This document shows positions 1 to 6,935 of a stretch of DNA of 26,071 bases, piece after piece. Source of the stretch: DAOUBF01 sp034432795 (lineage in GTDB: Bacteria; Chloroflexota; Anaerolineae; DSLN01); the NCBI GenBank assembly GCA_034432795.1, contig DAOUBF010000072.1:1-26071 (forward strand), read 5' to 3'. The translations under genes and the position numbers were made by a program. Every line of letters begins with the position of its first letter. Positions within the stretch are counted from its first letter, which is position 1. The notes below the pieces were generated by a model. That model was given only the letters and a program-made list of their open reading frames with translations. It made no database searches and was not told where the DNA came from.

Positions 1-102
1 AAGTTGATAGAGCCGGTGGCGTTGGAGGCGGGCAGCCGCTTTGCCATTCGGGAGGGGGGCTTGACCGTCGGCGCCGGCGTCATCACGAAGGTGTTGGAGT
101 AG
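1..102 (+). CDS. tuf: Elongation factor Tu, C-terminal end (partial, cut by window edge)
   Basis: The first 33 codons before the TAG stop at 100-102 read as the very end of EF-Tu domain III, with the recognisable pieces FAIREGG and TVGAGVITKVLE. EF-Tu is the GTPase that brings aminoacyl-tRNA to the ribosome. Only the C-terminus lies in the window. The residue after IREGG is Leu, where many bacteria have Arg. The stop is one base from the rpsJ start, so tuf and rpsJ are almost certainly co-transcribed, joining the str operon to the S10 operon. The identification rests on a short but very conserved sequence. Confidence 0.93.
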   Translation, partial: KLIEPVALEAGSRFAIREGGLTVGAGVITKVLE

Positions 103-103
103 A

Positions 104-412
104 ATGACCAAGCAACGCATCCGGATACGCCTGAAGGCTTATGATCACCGTGTTCTGGACGCCTCTGCGCGTCGCATCGTGGAGACGGCGGAGCGCGCAG
201 GCGCTCGCGTTGTCGGGCCGGTGCCCTTGCCTACGCGCATTGAACGGTTCACGGTGCGCCGGTCACCCTTCATTGATAAGGACAGTCAGGAGCATTTTGA
301 GATCCGCACGCACAAGCGCTTGATTGACGTGCTGGACCCAGATGCCAAGACAATAGATATGCTGATGCGGCTGAATCTGCCCGCAGGTGTGGATATTGAG
401 ATTAAGTTGTGA
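104..412 (+). CDS. rpsJ: 30S ribosomal protein S10
   Basis: This 102-residue protein has the usual S10 length and its hallmark stretches: an N-terminal RIRLKAYDHRVLD segment, the loop with GPVPLPTRIERFTV, and HFEIRTHKRLIDV. S10 is a head protein of the small subunit and in many bacteria also acts as NusE in antitermination. The ATG lies one base after the tuf stop. The likely ribosome binding site, GGAG at 96-99, is inside the end of tuf, so translation is probably coupled. A gap of 91 bases follows before rplC. It contains a small C/G-rich inverted repeat around 421-443 and no gene. Confidence 0.97.
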   Translation: MTKQRIRIRLKAYDHRVLDASARRIVETAERAGARVVGPVPLPTRIERFTVRRSPFIDKDSQEHFEIRTHKRLIDVLDPDAKTIDMLMRLNLPAGVDIEIKL

Positions 413-503
413 TATACCCTTCCCCCTCCCCTGATTAGGGGGAATGCGGGGAGAGATCGGGATGATGCAGCCTGGCCTAGGGCTGACAGTCCCAGGAGGT
501 CGT

Positions 504-1187
504 ATGAAAGGCATACTAGGCAAAAAGATCGGGATGACCCAGATATTTAATGAGCAGGGCGAGGCCATCCCGGTCACCATCATCAAAGCTGGCCCCTGTT
601 ACGTTACGCAAGTTCGCACGCTGGAGCGCGATGGGTATCGCGCCTATCAGCTTGGCTTTGAAGAGGTTGAGCCTCGGCATTTAACTCGGGGGGAGAAAGG
701 CCACCTGGGGTTGCTGAGAGGCGATGCCAAGCACCCTCAGCGCAAGCTGTTCAAAGAGGCTGTGCCGCCTCTGCGCTACCTGCGCGAGTTCCGGCTGCGG
801 GATGATGGTGAGGTCCCCTGGCACGAGGGCCAGAAGATCACGGTCTCCATCTTTGCACGAGGTGACCGGGTGGATGTGACCGGGACGTCTAAGGGGCGTG
901 GCACGGCAGGTGTGGTGAAGCGCCACGGCTTCCGTGGCGGCCCGAAGACGCACGGCCAGTCGGATCGCCTGCGCGCGCCGGGGTCGGTGGGGGCGACGAC
1001 CACGCCGGGCCATGTGTTTAAGGGGACGCGCATGGCGGGTCGTATGGGCAACGAGCGCGTCACGGTGCAGAACCTGGAGGTCGTGGCCGTTGACCCGGAG
1101 CGTCATTTGCTGGCTGTGCGCGGCAGTGTGCCCGGCGCGCGGAATGGGCTGGTCATCATTCGCGAGTCCAGGAAGACGTCACGGTAA
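504..1187 (+). CDS. rplC: 50S ribosomal protein L3
   Basis: This is L3, an early-assembly protein of the large subunit that reaches toward the peptidyl transferase centre. The sequence begins MKGILGKKIGMTQIF and contains the conserved core with KGRGTAGVVKRHGFRGG, HGQSDRLRAPGSVG and PGHVFKGTRMAGRMG. An upstream in-frame ATG at 444 exists, but 504 is preferred. It has a strong AGGAGGT at 494-500, and the MKGILG start matches the family. The resulting 227 residues are slightly longer than the usual 205-215. A small stem (476-496) partly includes the ribosome binding site and could modulate initiation, but this is only a possibility. The stop overlaps the upstream alternative rplD start by one base. 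Confidence 0.97.
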   Translation: MKGILGKKIGMTQIFNEQGEAIPVTIIKAGPCYVTQVRTLERDGYRAYQLGFEEVEPRHLTRGEKGHLGLLRGDAKHPQRKLFKEAVPPLRYLREFRLRDDGEVPWHEGQKITVSIFARGDRVDVTGTSKGRGTAGVVKRHGFRGGPKTHGQSDRLRAPGSVGATTTPGHVFKGTRMAGRMGNERVTVQNLEVVAVDPERHLLAVRGSVPGARNGLVIIRESRKTSR

Positions 1188-1198
1188 TGGAGGGCGCT

Positions 1199-1873
1199 AT
1201 GGAAGTACCGGTTGTGAATATGCAAGGCGAAGAAGTGGGCCGGGTGGAGCTGCCTGCGGACATCTTTGAGGCGCCCATTAACCGCGAACTGATGCACCAG
1301 GCGTATGTGCGCCAGATGGCGAACGCGAGGCTGGGGACGCACGACACCAAGACGCGCGCTGAGGTGGACCGCACGGGTGCGAAGATCTGGCGACAAAAGG
1401 GCACGGGCCGGGCGCGCCACGGCTCGCGCAAGGTGAACCTGTGGCGGGGCGGCGGCGTGGCCCATGGGCCGCACCCGCGCAGCTACGAGCAGCGGATGCC
1501 CAAGAAGATGCGGCGGGCGGCCCTGCGTTCGGCGTTGTCGGTCAAGGCCGCCGATAACCAGATCGTGGTCGTGGACACGCTGACGATGGAGGCGCCCAAG
1601 ACGAAGGAGATGGCGGCCTTCTTGAGCCTGATCGGGCATCGCAACGGCGCGCAGACGCTGATCCTGTTGCCGGATCGGAATGAAGCGGTTGAGCGGTCGG
1701 TGCGGAACCTGCCGGGCGTGAAGTATTTGCGTGCCACCTACCTGAACATCCGCGACCTGTTGGGCAGCGACCTGGTGGTTATGCCCCTGGGAGCGCTGGA
1801 GGTGATCACGTCCTGGCTGGGGACAGAGGCACGTGCTGCACTGCCGGTCATGGCAGGGGCGAGTGAGGGGTAG
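1199..1873 (+). CDS. rplD: 50S ribosomal protein L4
   Basis: This is L4, a tunnel-lining protein of the large subunit. The 224-residue product carries the long internal loop typical of L4, with WRQKGTGRARHGS and then WRGGGVAHGPHPRSY, followed by the globular part ending in a region with KYLRATYLNIRDLLGSD. An ATG at 1187 would add four residues. The ATG at 1199 has GGAGG at 1189-1193 with five-base spacing and is preferred. In enterobacteria L4 represses the S10 operon, but no equivalent leader is visible here because rpsJ follows tuf directly. The gene lies between rplC and rplW as usual. Confidence 0.96.
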   Translation: MEVPVVNMQGEEVGRVELPADIFEAPINRELMHQAYVRQMANARLGTHDTKTRAEVDRTGAKIWRQKGTGRARHGSRKVNLWRGGGVAHGPHPRSYEQRMPKKMRRAALRSALSVKAADNQIVVVDTLTMEAPKTKEMAAFLSLIGHRNGAQTLILLPDRNEAVERSVRNLPGVKYLRATYLNIRDLLGSDLVVMPLGALEVITSWLGTEARAALPVMAGASEG

Positions 1874-1875
1874 CC

Positions 1876-2172
1876 ATGTTGCACATTTACGAAGTGCTCA
1901 AGCGCCCGATTGTGACCGAGAAATCCACGTATCTGTCTAACGAGTTGGGGCAGTACGTGTTTGAGGTGGATCCACGGGCGAATAAGCTTCAGGTGAAGGA
2001 AGCGATAGAGACGATCTTTGATGTGGATGTCGTGGATGTGAACATTATGAATATGCCGGCCAAGCGAGCGCGCCGGCGCAACCGGCGCATGGCGGTTCGT
2101 CGGCCTGGCTGGAAGAAGGCCATTGTGACGCTCGCACCAGGCCAGCGGTTGCAATTGTTTGAGGGAGTCTGA
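1876..2172 (+). CDS. rplW: 50S ribosomal protein L23
   Basis: L23 sits at the tunnel exit and is the docking site for trigger factor and SRP. The 98-residue protein begins with the typical IYEVLKRPIVTEKSTYL and continues with YVFEVDPRANKLQVKEAIE. The basic segment around residues 63-78 (RARRRNRRMAVRR) corresponds to the extended loop reaching into the tunnel. It starts two bases after the rplD stop with a GAGGGG just upstream, and its TGA overlaps the rplB ATG by one base, indicating translational coupling. Length and order are normal. Confidence 0.96.
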   Translation: MLHIYEVLKRPIVTEKSTYLSNELGQYVFEVDPRANKLQVKEAIETIFDVDVVDVNIMNMPAKRARRRNRRMAVRRPGWKKAIVTLAPGQRLQLFEGV

Positions 2173-3005
2173 TGCCGATCAAGACGTATAAGCCCACGTC
2201 TCCCGGTCGGCGTGGCATGACCGCGCCGACCTTTGAGGAGATTACACGCACAGAGCCGGAGCGGTCGTTGCTGCGTCCGCTGCGCAAGAGCGGGGGCCGC
2301 AATGTGCGCGGTAAGATCACCGTCCGCCATCGCGGTGGGGGTGTCAAGCGCCAGTACCGCGTGATTGACTTCAAGCGCGATAAGCATGGCATCCCGGCGC
2401 GGGTGGCGACGATTGAGTACGATCCGAACCGCTCGGCGCGTATTGCGCTATTGCACTACGCCGACGGCGAGAAGCGTTATATTATCGCGCCCCTGGGGGT
2501 CCAGGTGGGCGACGTGCTGATGAGTGGCCCGACGGCGGAGGTCCGCCCAGGAAATGCGTTGCCATTGCGCCACATCCCGGTGGGCACGATTGTGCACAAT
2601 ATTGAGTTGGTGGCGGGGCGCGGCGGCCAGTTGGCGCGCGCTGCCGGGGCTGGCGCCCAGCTTCTGGCGAAGGAAGAGGACTACGCCATCTTGCGTATGC
2701 CCAGCGGCGAGGTGCGCCGGATTCGCCTGGAGTGCTATGCCACTGTGGGCCAGGTGGGCAACCTGGATCACAGCAACATCAAGCTGGGCAAGGCGGGGCG
2801 CAAGCGCTACCTGGGCATCCGCCCCACGGTGCGTGGGTCGGCCATGTCGCCACGCGATCACCCGCACGGTGGCGGTGAGGGGCGCTCACCGGTGGGGATG
2901 CCTGGTCCTAAGTCGCCTTGGGGGAAGCCCACGCGCGGCTATAAGACGCGGCGCAATAAGGCTACCGATAAGTATATCGTTCGCAGGAGGCCGAAGAAGG
3001 GGTGA
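2172..3005 (+). CDS. rplB: 50S ribosomal protein L2
   Basis: L2 is a universally conserved large-subunit protein needed for subunit joining and peptidyl transfer. The 277 residues match the usual length. Landmarks are MPIKTYKPTSPGRR at the start, the GGRNVRGKITVRHRGGG block, the SH3-like middle ending GQVGNLDHSNIKLGKAGR, and the catalytic-centre loop SPRDHPHGGGEGRSP, whose histidine corresponds to the essential His229 region of E. coli L2. Just before this loop the sequence reads MSPRDHPHGGG rather than the commoner MNPVDHPHGGG. The gene overlaps rplW by one base. A 63-base gap with a perfect inverted repeat separates it from rpsS. Confidence 0.97.
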   Translation: MPIKTYKPTSPGRRGMTAPTFEEITRTEPERSLLRPLRKSGGRNVRGKITVRHRGGGVKRQYRVIDFKRDKHGIPARVATIEYDPNRSARIALLHYADGEKRYIIAPLGVQVGDVLMSGPTAEVRPGNALPLRHIPVGTIVHNIELVAGRGGQLARAAGAGAQLLAKEEDYAILRMPSGEVRRIRLECYATVGQVGNLDHSNIKLGKAGRKRYLGIRPTVRGSAMSPRDHPHGGGEGRSPVGMPGPKSPWGKPTRGYKTRRNKATDKYIVRRRPKKG

Positions 3006-3010
3006 ACGTG

Positions 3011-3043
3011 AAACGTCAAACGCGATGATGACGTTTGACGTTT
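3011..3043. repeat. Perfect 12-bp inverted repeat with seven-base units, rplB-rpsS gap
   Basis: The arms AAACGTCAAACG (3011-3022) and CGTTTGACGTTT (3032-3043) are exact reverse complements around a nine-base loop. The right side is built from seven-base units (GACGTTT at 3030 and again at 3037, then GATGTGA), and the left arm holds the same unit inverted. No T-run follows, so it does not look like a simple intrinsic terminator. In the mRNA it would form a stable hairpin just upstream of the rpsS ribosome binding site. It resembles the element between rpsC and rplP. Confidence 0.8.
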
Positions 3044-3068
3044 GATGTGACCAGGAGGCTAAGCACTC

Positions 3069-3350
3069 ATGTCAAGATCACTGAAGAAGGGGCCATACGT
3101 TCAGCCCAAGTTGCTGAAGAAGATTGAGGAGATGAACCTGAAGGGGGAGAAGCGCGTCATTCGCACCTGGTCGCGTGCGTCCACCATCTTCCCGCAGATG
3201 GTGGGGCACACCATCGCGGTGCACGATGGGCGGCGCCATGTGCCCATTTACATTACGGAGAACATGGTGGGGCACCGGCTGGGTGAATTCGCGCCAACGC
3301 GTACCTTCCGAGGCCACTCCTATAAGGAAAAGAAGACGTCGGTGAGGTAG
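3069..3350 (+). CDS. rpsS: 30S ribosomal protein S19
   Basis: S19 is a small-subunit head protein that contacts S13 and the A-site finger. The 93-residue sequence is canonical: MSRSLKKGPYVQPKLLKKI at the N-terminus, then RTWSRASTIFPQMVGHTIAVHDG, and HRLGEFAPTRTFRGHS near the C-terminus. The ATG has AGGAGG at 3053-3058, with a rather long ten-base spacing. It is separated from rplB by a 63-base gap holding an inverted repeat, and from rplV by only eight bases. Confidence 0.97.
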   Translation: MSRSLKKGPYVQPKLLKKIEEMNLKGEKRVIRTWSRASTIFPQMVGHTIAVHDGRRHVPIYITENMVGHRLGEFAPTRTFRGHSYKEKKTSVR

Positions 3351-3358
3351 GAGGTAGG

Positions 3359-3802
3359 ATGGAATACGGGGTCAAGGCTGTCGCCAGGTACATTCCCATC
3401 TCGCCACAGAAGGTGCGCCTGGTGCTGGATGTGGTGCGCGGGCGAGGTGCGGATGAGGCGCTGGCCATGCTGAAGTTCATGCCGCAGCGCGCTGCCCGTC
3501 CGGTGGCGAAGCTGATCCAGTCGGCCATCGCCAACGCCGAAGAGAACTACGGGATGAACCGTGAGGACCTGTTTATTTATCGGGCCTATGCCGATGACGG
3601 TCCGCGGCGGCTGTGGCGACGCTTTGGCGCGCGCGGGCGTTGGAAGCCCATCATCCGGCGGTCAACACATATCACTGTGATCCTGGGTGAGCGTGAGGTG
3701 CCTGTCAAGCCCGCGCCGAAGACCGAGGTGCGACGTCCGCGCTTTAGCCTGCGCCGCCGGCGCGAGGAGGCAGCGGCCCAGCCGGAGCCAAAGCAAGAAT
3801 AA
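3359..3802 (+). CDS. rplV: 50S ribosomal protein L22 with extended C-terminus
   Basis: L22 lines the nascent-peptide tunnel. Residues 1-115 follow the family, with KAVARYIPISPQKVRLVLDVVRG at the start and RRLWRRFGARGRWKPIIRRSTHITVIL as the tunnel hairpin and final strand. The protein is 147 residues, while L22 is usually about 110. The extra 30 or so residues are rich in Arg, Pro, Glu and Lys (PKTEVRRPRF, RRRREEAAAQPEPKQE) and look disordered. The start has AGGAGGT at 3349-3355 overlapping the rpsS stop, but spacing to the ATG is only three bases. Confidence 0.96.
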   Translation: MEYGVKAVARYIPISPQKVRLVLDVVRGRGADEALAMLKFMPQRAARPVAKLIQSAIANAEENYGMNREDLFIYRAYADDGPRRLWRRFGARGRWKPIIRRSTHITVILGEREVPVKPAPKTEVRRPRFSLRRRREEAAAQPEPKQE

Positions 3803-3825
3803 GGGGCCTATAATTAGGAGGACGC

Positions 3826-4491
3826 GTGGGTAGAAAAGTACACCCGATTGGGTTCAGGCTGAAGATCATTAAGGATTGGGATGCGCGCTGGTACGCTGAG
3901 GGGCGCGAGTATGCGGAGTTGCTGCACGAGGATTTTAAGATCCGCGATCTGATCCGGCGGGAAAACCCGCAGGCGGGGATTGCCAAGATAGATATTGAGC
4001 GCTTCCCCAACCAGTTGCAGGTGACATTGTGGACGGCGAAGCCGGGCATTGTGATCGGGCGGAAGGGCCAGGCCGTCAAGCAATTGCGCGAGCGCCTGGA
4101 GGCATTGACCGGGAAGAAGGTCAAAGTTGAGGTGGAAGAGATTGATAATCCCGATATCAATGCCTATCTGGTCGCGGAGAACATCGCTTCGCAGATTGAG
4201 CGGCGCGTCTCCCATAGCCGTGCCATGAAGCGGGCGGTGCAGCAGGCCATGCGTGCCGGGGCCAAGGGGATCAAGATCGTGGCCTCCGGCCGGCTGGCGG
4301 GGTCGGAGATGGCCCGCCGCGAGACGGTCATGGAGGGGCGGGTGCCGCGCAGCACGCTGCGTGCGGATATTGATTTCGCCCGCGCTGAGGCGCTCACCAC
4401 CTATGGCCGGATCGGGATCAAGGTCTGGATTTATAAGGGCGATGTTCAGCCGGAATCGCAGACCCCAGAGGCAGCGTACACGAGTGCGTAA
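3826..4491 (+). CDS. rpsC: 30S ribosomal protein S3
   Basis: S3 is a small-subunit head protein at the mRNA entrance, with helicase-like activity together with S4 and S5. The 221-residue product starts at GTG with MGRKVHPIGFRLKIIKDWD and carries the KH domain GxxG motif as GRKG at residues 78-81. The C-terminal S3 domain follows, with GAKGIKIVASGRLAGSEMAR and ETVMEGRVPRSTLRADIDFA. AGGAGG at 3816-3821 precedes the GTG. A 23-base gap separates it from rplV, and an 82-base gap with an inverted repeat separates it from rplP. Confidence 0.97.
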   Translation: MGRKVHPIGFRLKIIKDWDARWYAEGREYAELLHEDFKIRDLIRRENPQAGIAKIDIERFPNQLQVTLWTAKPGIVIGRKGQAVKQLRERLEALTGKKVKVEVEEIDNPDINAYLVAENIASQIERRVSHSRAMKRAVQQAMRAGAKGIKIVASGRLAGSEMARRETVMEGRVPRSTLRADIDFARAEALTTYGRIGIKVWIYKGDVQPESQTPEAAYTSA

Positions 4492-4494
4492 ACC

Positions 4495-4536
4495 ATGAAA
4501 CGGAAGCGGGAAGCCCACTCACGTGTTACGTTTCAT
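4495..4536. repeat. Inverted repeat with seven-base units, rpsC-rplP gap
   Basis: ATGAAACG (4495-4502) pairs exactly with CGTTTCAT (4529-4536). Both sides can be read as seven-base units: ATGAAAC, GGAAGCG and GGAAGCC from 4495, and CACGTGT, TACGTTT and CATAGGT from 4520. The element shares the TGAAACG core with the rplB-rpsS gap (3009-3015). It fills most of the 82 bases between the two genes. No T-run follows. Confidence 0.65.
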
Positions 4537-4573
4537 AGGTGAATTGAGGGTCAACGTTTGAGGAGACGACACG

Positions 4574-5011
4574 ATGTTAGTGCCCAAGCGAGCCAAGTAC
4601 CGCAAGCAGATGCGCGGGCGGATGAAAGGGAAAGAGTCACGCGGCGTCACGGTGGCCTTCGGGGAGTACGGCCTCCAGGCGCTTGAGCCGGCCTGGATCA
4701 CGGGCCGCCAGATTGAGGCAGCGCGGCGCGTGATTGTGCGCTATGTGCGTCGTCGCGGCAAGATGTGGATTCGCATCTTTCCGGATAAGCCGGTGACCAA
4801 GAAGCCCGCCGAGACGCGCATGGGCAAGGGCAAGGGCGCGGTGGAGCAGCATGTGGCCGTTGTCCGGCCTGGGCGCATCCTGTTTGAGGTCGGGGGCCTG
4901 GACGAGGAGATGGCTAAAGAGGCGTTGAAGATGGCGGGGTACAAGTTGCCCATCAAGACGCAGTTCGTCCGGCGCGCCGATCTGGTTGCTGAGGCGGTGG
5001 AAGAGGGGTAA
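4574..5011 (+). CDS. rplP: 50S ribosomal protein L16
   Basis: L16 organises the aminoacyl-tRNA site of the large subunit. The 145-residue sequence has the usual beginning MLVPKRAKYRKQMRGRMKG and the conserved centre RIFPDKPVTKKPAETRMGKG, followed by EQHVAVVRPGRILFEVGG. Its length is slightly above the typical 135-142 because of a short acidic tail. GAGGAGA at 4559-4565 provides the ribosome binding site. The gene is followed by rpmC after three bases. Confidence 0.97.
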   Translation: MLVPKRAKYRKQMRGRMKGKESRGVTVAFGEYGLQALEPAWITGRQIEAARRVIVRYVRRRGKMWIRIFPDKPVTKKPAETRMGKGKGAVEQHVAVVRPGRILFEVGGLDEEMAKEALKMAGYKLPIKTQFVRRADLVAEAVEEG

Positions 5012-5014
5012 GCG

Positions 5015-5278
5015 ATGGTGCGTGCAAGGGAGATCCGTGAGATGACGACGGCGGAGATCCAGAACAAGCTGGAAGAGGCCCGTCAGGAACTGTTTAACCT
5101 GCGCTTCCAGCGTGCCGCTGGCCAGTTGAAGGACACCAGCCGCCTGACGGCTGTGAAGCGCGATATTGCCCGCTATCTGACCGTCCTCAGGGAGCGACGC
5201 CTCCTGGAGGAGTGGGAGGCGGCGATGGCCCGGCAGGCGGCGGATGACGGGCACGGGGCGACGGAGGAAACGGCATGA
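5015..5278 (+). CDS. rpmC: 50S ribosomal protein L29 with C-terminal tail
   Basis: L29 is a small two-helix protein at the tunnel exit next to L23. The motif EIREMTTAEIQNKLEEARQE and then LFNLRFQRAAGQLKDTSRL identifies it. The protein has 87 residues, while 60-70 is usual. The extra part is an alanine-, glycine- and glutamate-rich tail after residue 65 (EEWEAAMARQAADDGHG). The ATG follows the rplP stop closely, and the end overlaps rpsQ by four bases (ATGA), so the two are translationally coupled. Confidence 0.95.
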   Translation: MVRAREIREMTTAEIQNKLEEARQELFNLRFQRAAGQLKDTSRLTAVKRDIARYLTVLRERRLLEEWEAAMARQAADDGHGATEETA

Positions 5279-5526
5279 GGGAAAATCGCCGTGAGTTGAT
5301 TGGAACGGTGACCAGCGACAAGATGCAGAAGACCGTCGTGGTGGCGGTGGAACGCCTGGTGCGCCACGACTTGTACGGGAAGGTCATACGCCGGGTGAAG
5401 AAGTATAAGGCGCATGACGAGCACAACGCGGCCCGCGTGGGCGACCGTGTGCGGATTGTGGAATCCCGCCCCCTTAGCCGCGAGAAGCGCTGGGTGGTGG
5501 CGGAGATTTTGGAGAGGGCCAAATGA
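5275..5526 (+). CDS. rpsQ: 30S ribosomal protein S17
   Basis: S17 is an OB-fold protein that binds 16S rRNA early in small-subunit assembly. The 83 residues contain LIGTVTSDKMQKTVVVAVER, then HDLYGKVIRRVKKYKAHDE and RVRIVESRPLSREKRWVV, all characteristic. It starts within the last codons of rpmC and ends in an ATGA overlap with rplN, so three small genes are packed head to tail without spacers. Confidence 0.97.
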   Translation: MRENRRELIGTVTSDKMQKTVVVAVERLVRHDLYGKVIRRVKKYKAHDEHNAARVGDRVRIVESRPLSREKRWVVAEILERAK

Positions 5527-5894
5527 TCCAGCAGGAGACTCGCCTGACTGTGGCAGATAACACCGGTGCGCGCGAGTTGCTCTGCATCCGCGTCCTGGGC
5601 GGCTCCAAGCGCAAATATGGCCGGGTGGGCGACATCATTATCGCCACGGTGAAATCCGCCGCGCCCCAGGGGGCGGTCAAGAAGAGCGAGATTGTGCGCG
5701 CTGTGATCGTGCGCCAGGCCAAAGCCTATCGGCGCGAGGATGGGAGTCTGATCCGCTTTGATGACAACGCGGCGGTGATCCTGGACGGCGAGACGAAGAA
5801 CCCCAAGGGGACGCGCATCTTTGGCCCGGTCGCCCGTGAATTGCGCGATAAGGGCTTTATGAAGATCATCTCGCTGGCGCCGGAGGTGCTGTAA
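5523..5894 (+). CDS. rplN: 50S ribosomal protein L14
   Basis: L14 lies at the subunit interface and forms bridges with 16S rRNA. The 123-residue protein has a typical L14 sequence, starting MIQQETRLTVADNTGARELL and including IRVLGGSKRKYGRVGDIIIA, FDDNAAVILDGETKNPKGTR and a C-terminus with FMKIISLAPEVL. It overlaps rpsQ by four bases. Unusually for this junction, 145 bases separate it from rplX, and most of that gap is a repeat element. Confidence 0.98.
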   Translation: MIQQETRLTVADNTGARELLCIRVLGGSKRKYGRVGDIIIATVKSAAPQGAVKKSEIVRAVIVRQAKAYRREDGSLIRFDDNAAVILDGETKNPKGTRIFGPVARELRDKGFMKIISLAPEVL

Positions 5895-5899
5895 CGTCT

Positions 5900-6015
5900 G
5901 TCATCCTGAGCGAGGCGAAGGGTCTGTGGTGGAGATCGGGGATTAGAGCGGAAGGAACCGGGCTGAAGCCCGGTACTGAGTAGCCCGGTGCTGGACTTGG
6001 CTGCGCTCAGGATGA
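5900..6015. repeat. MITE-like repeat element with terminal inverted repeats, rplN-rplX gap
   Basis: TCATCCTGAGCG at 5900-5911 is the exact reverse complement of CGCTCAGGATGA at 6004-6015. Between these ends lies a short palindrome, CCGGGCT-GA-AGCCCGG (5958-5973), and the words GGTACTG and GGTGCTGGAC. The whole unit is about 116 bp, has no coding potential and fits the pattern of small palindromic intergenic elements. From memory, phrases like TCATCCTGAGCG next to GCGAAG recur between genes in Chloroflexota and some other phyla. Here the element sits inside the spc operon. The internal palindrome recurs after rplO. Confidence 0.7.
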
Positions 6016-6039
6016 TGGCCAGGACTTATAGGAGCAGGA

Positions 6040-6378
6040 GTGGGAGACGTGGGGATCCGAATCAAAAAGGGAGACCTGGTAGAGGTGATTGCGGGCGACG
6101 ATAAGGGTGAGCGCGGCACGGTGGCCCGTGTGTTGCCCAAGGTCGGGCGCGTCGTGGTCCAGGGGGTGAACCTGGTCAAGAAGGCCCAGCGCCCGCGCCC
6201 GACGGGGGGCCGCACCCAGACACCCCCTGGGATCATTGAATTTGAGGCGCCCATCCATCTCTCCAATGTGATGCTGGTCTGCCCGCATTGCGACCGCGCT
6301 GTGCGCGTGGGCTATATGCGTGACGAGAGCGGACGCGCCGGCCGCGTGTGCAAGAACTGTGGTGAGGTGATTGATTAG
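6040..6378 (+). CDS. rplX: 50S ribosomal protein L24 with C-terminal zinc-ribbon-like Cys pairs
   Basis: L24 is an assembly initiator on 23S rRNA. The KOW domain is clear in IRIKKGDLVEVIAGDDKGERG near the N-terminus, followed by NLVKKAQRPRPTGGRTQTPPG. The C-terminus has two Cys pairs, CPHC and CKNC, in a VCPHCDRAVRVGY...VCKNCGEVID arrangement common in many bacterial L24 proteins and probably able to bind zinc. The start is ambiguous. GTG at 6040 has AGGAG at 6030-6034, while GTG at 6049 (beginning GIRIKKGDL) also has an upstream GGAG. The protein is 112 or 109 residues depending on this choice. Confidence 0.95.
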   Translation: MGDVGIRIKKGDLVEVIAGDDKGERGTVARVLPKVGRVVVQGVNLVKKAQRPRPTGGRTQTPPGIIEFEAPIHLSNVMLVCPHCDRAVRVGYMRDESGRAGRVCKNCGEVID

Positions 6379-6380
6379 CC

Positions 6381-6923
6381 ATGCCTGATCTGAAGCGGCG
6401 CTACCGGGAAGAGGTCGTTCCCGCGTTGATGCGCGAATTTGAATACAAGAACATTATGCAGGTGCCCCGGATTGAGAAGGTGGTGATCAACGTGGGCGTC
6501 GGGGAGGCCCTGGATAACCCCAAGGCCCTGGACGCCACGGTGAATGACATCCAGACAATTGCCGGCCAGAAGCCGGTCATCACGCGGGCGCGCAAGTCCA
6601 TCGCGGGGTTCAAGCTGCGCGAGGGCCGGGCGATTGGTGTGAAGGTGACGTTGCGCGGTGAGCGCATGTGGAGTTTCCTGGATCGCCTGATCAACGTGGC
6701 CCTGCCGCGCCGCCGCGACTTCCGCGGTGTGCCCCGTGATGCCTTTGATGGTCGCGGCAATTACACGCTGGGCCTGCGGGAGCAGATCATTTTCCCGGAG
6801 ATTGAGTACGATAAGATTGATAAGCTCCGGGGGATGGAGGTCTCTATTGTGACGACGGCGAAGACGGATGAGGAGGGGCGGCGGCTGCTGCAACTCCTGG
6901 GGATGCCGTTCAGCCGCTCGTAA
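6381..6923 (+). CDS. rplE: 50S ribosomal protein L5
   Basis: L5 binds 5S rRNA together with L18 in the central protuberance. The 180-residue sequence contains PRIEKVVINVGVGEA, then TIAGQKPVITRARKSIAGFKLR and VTLRGERMWSFLDRLINVAL, followed by PRRRDFRGV and NYTLGLREQIIFPEIEYDKI, all typical. The ATG lies two bases after the rplX stop. A 67-base gap with repeat units separates it from rpsN. Confidence 0.97.
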   Translation: MPDLKRRYREEVVPALMREFEYKNIMQVPRIEKVVINVGVGEALDNPKALDATVNDIQTIAGQKPVITRARKSIAGFKLREGRAIGVKVTLRGERMWSFLDRLINVALPRRRDFRGVPRDAFDGRGNYTLGLREQIIFPEIEYDKIDKLRGMEVSIVTTAKTDEEGRRLLQLLGMPFSRS

Positions 6924-6935
6924 CGGACGCTAGAT

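Noticed and set aside
421..443. C/G-rich inverted repeat between rpsJ and rplC as a terminator or attenuator
   Set aside because: The stem is short and lacks a T-run. It is recorded only as part of the gap before rplC.
263..586. Minus-strand open frame over rpsJ/rplC
   Set aside because: It overlaps two certain ribosomal protein genes and resembles no protein.
3809..3814. TATAAT between rplV and rpsC
   Set aside because: There is no -35 match at 16-18 bases and no TGn extension. It sits directly before the ribosome binding site and would leave almost no leader, so it is probably chance.
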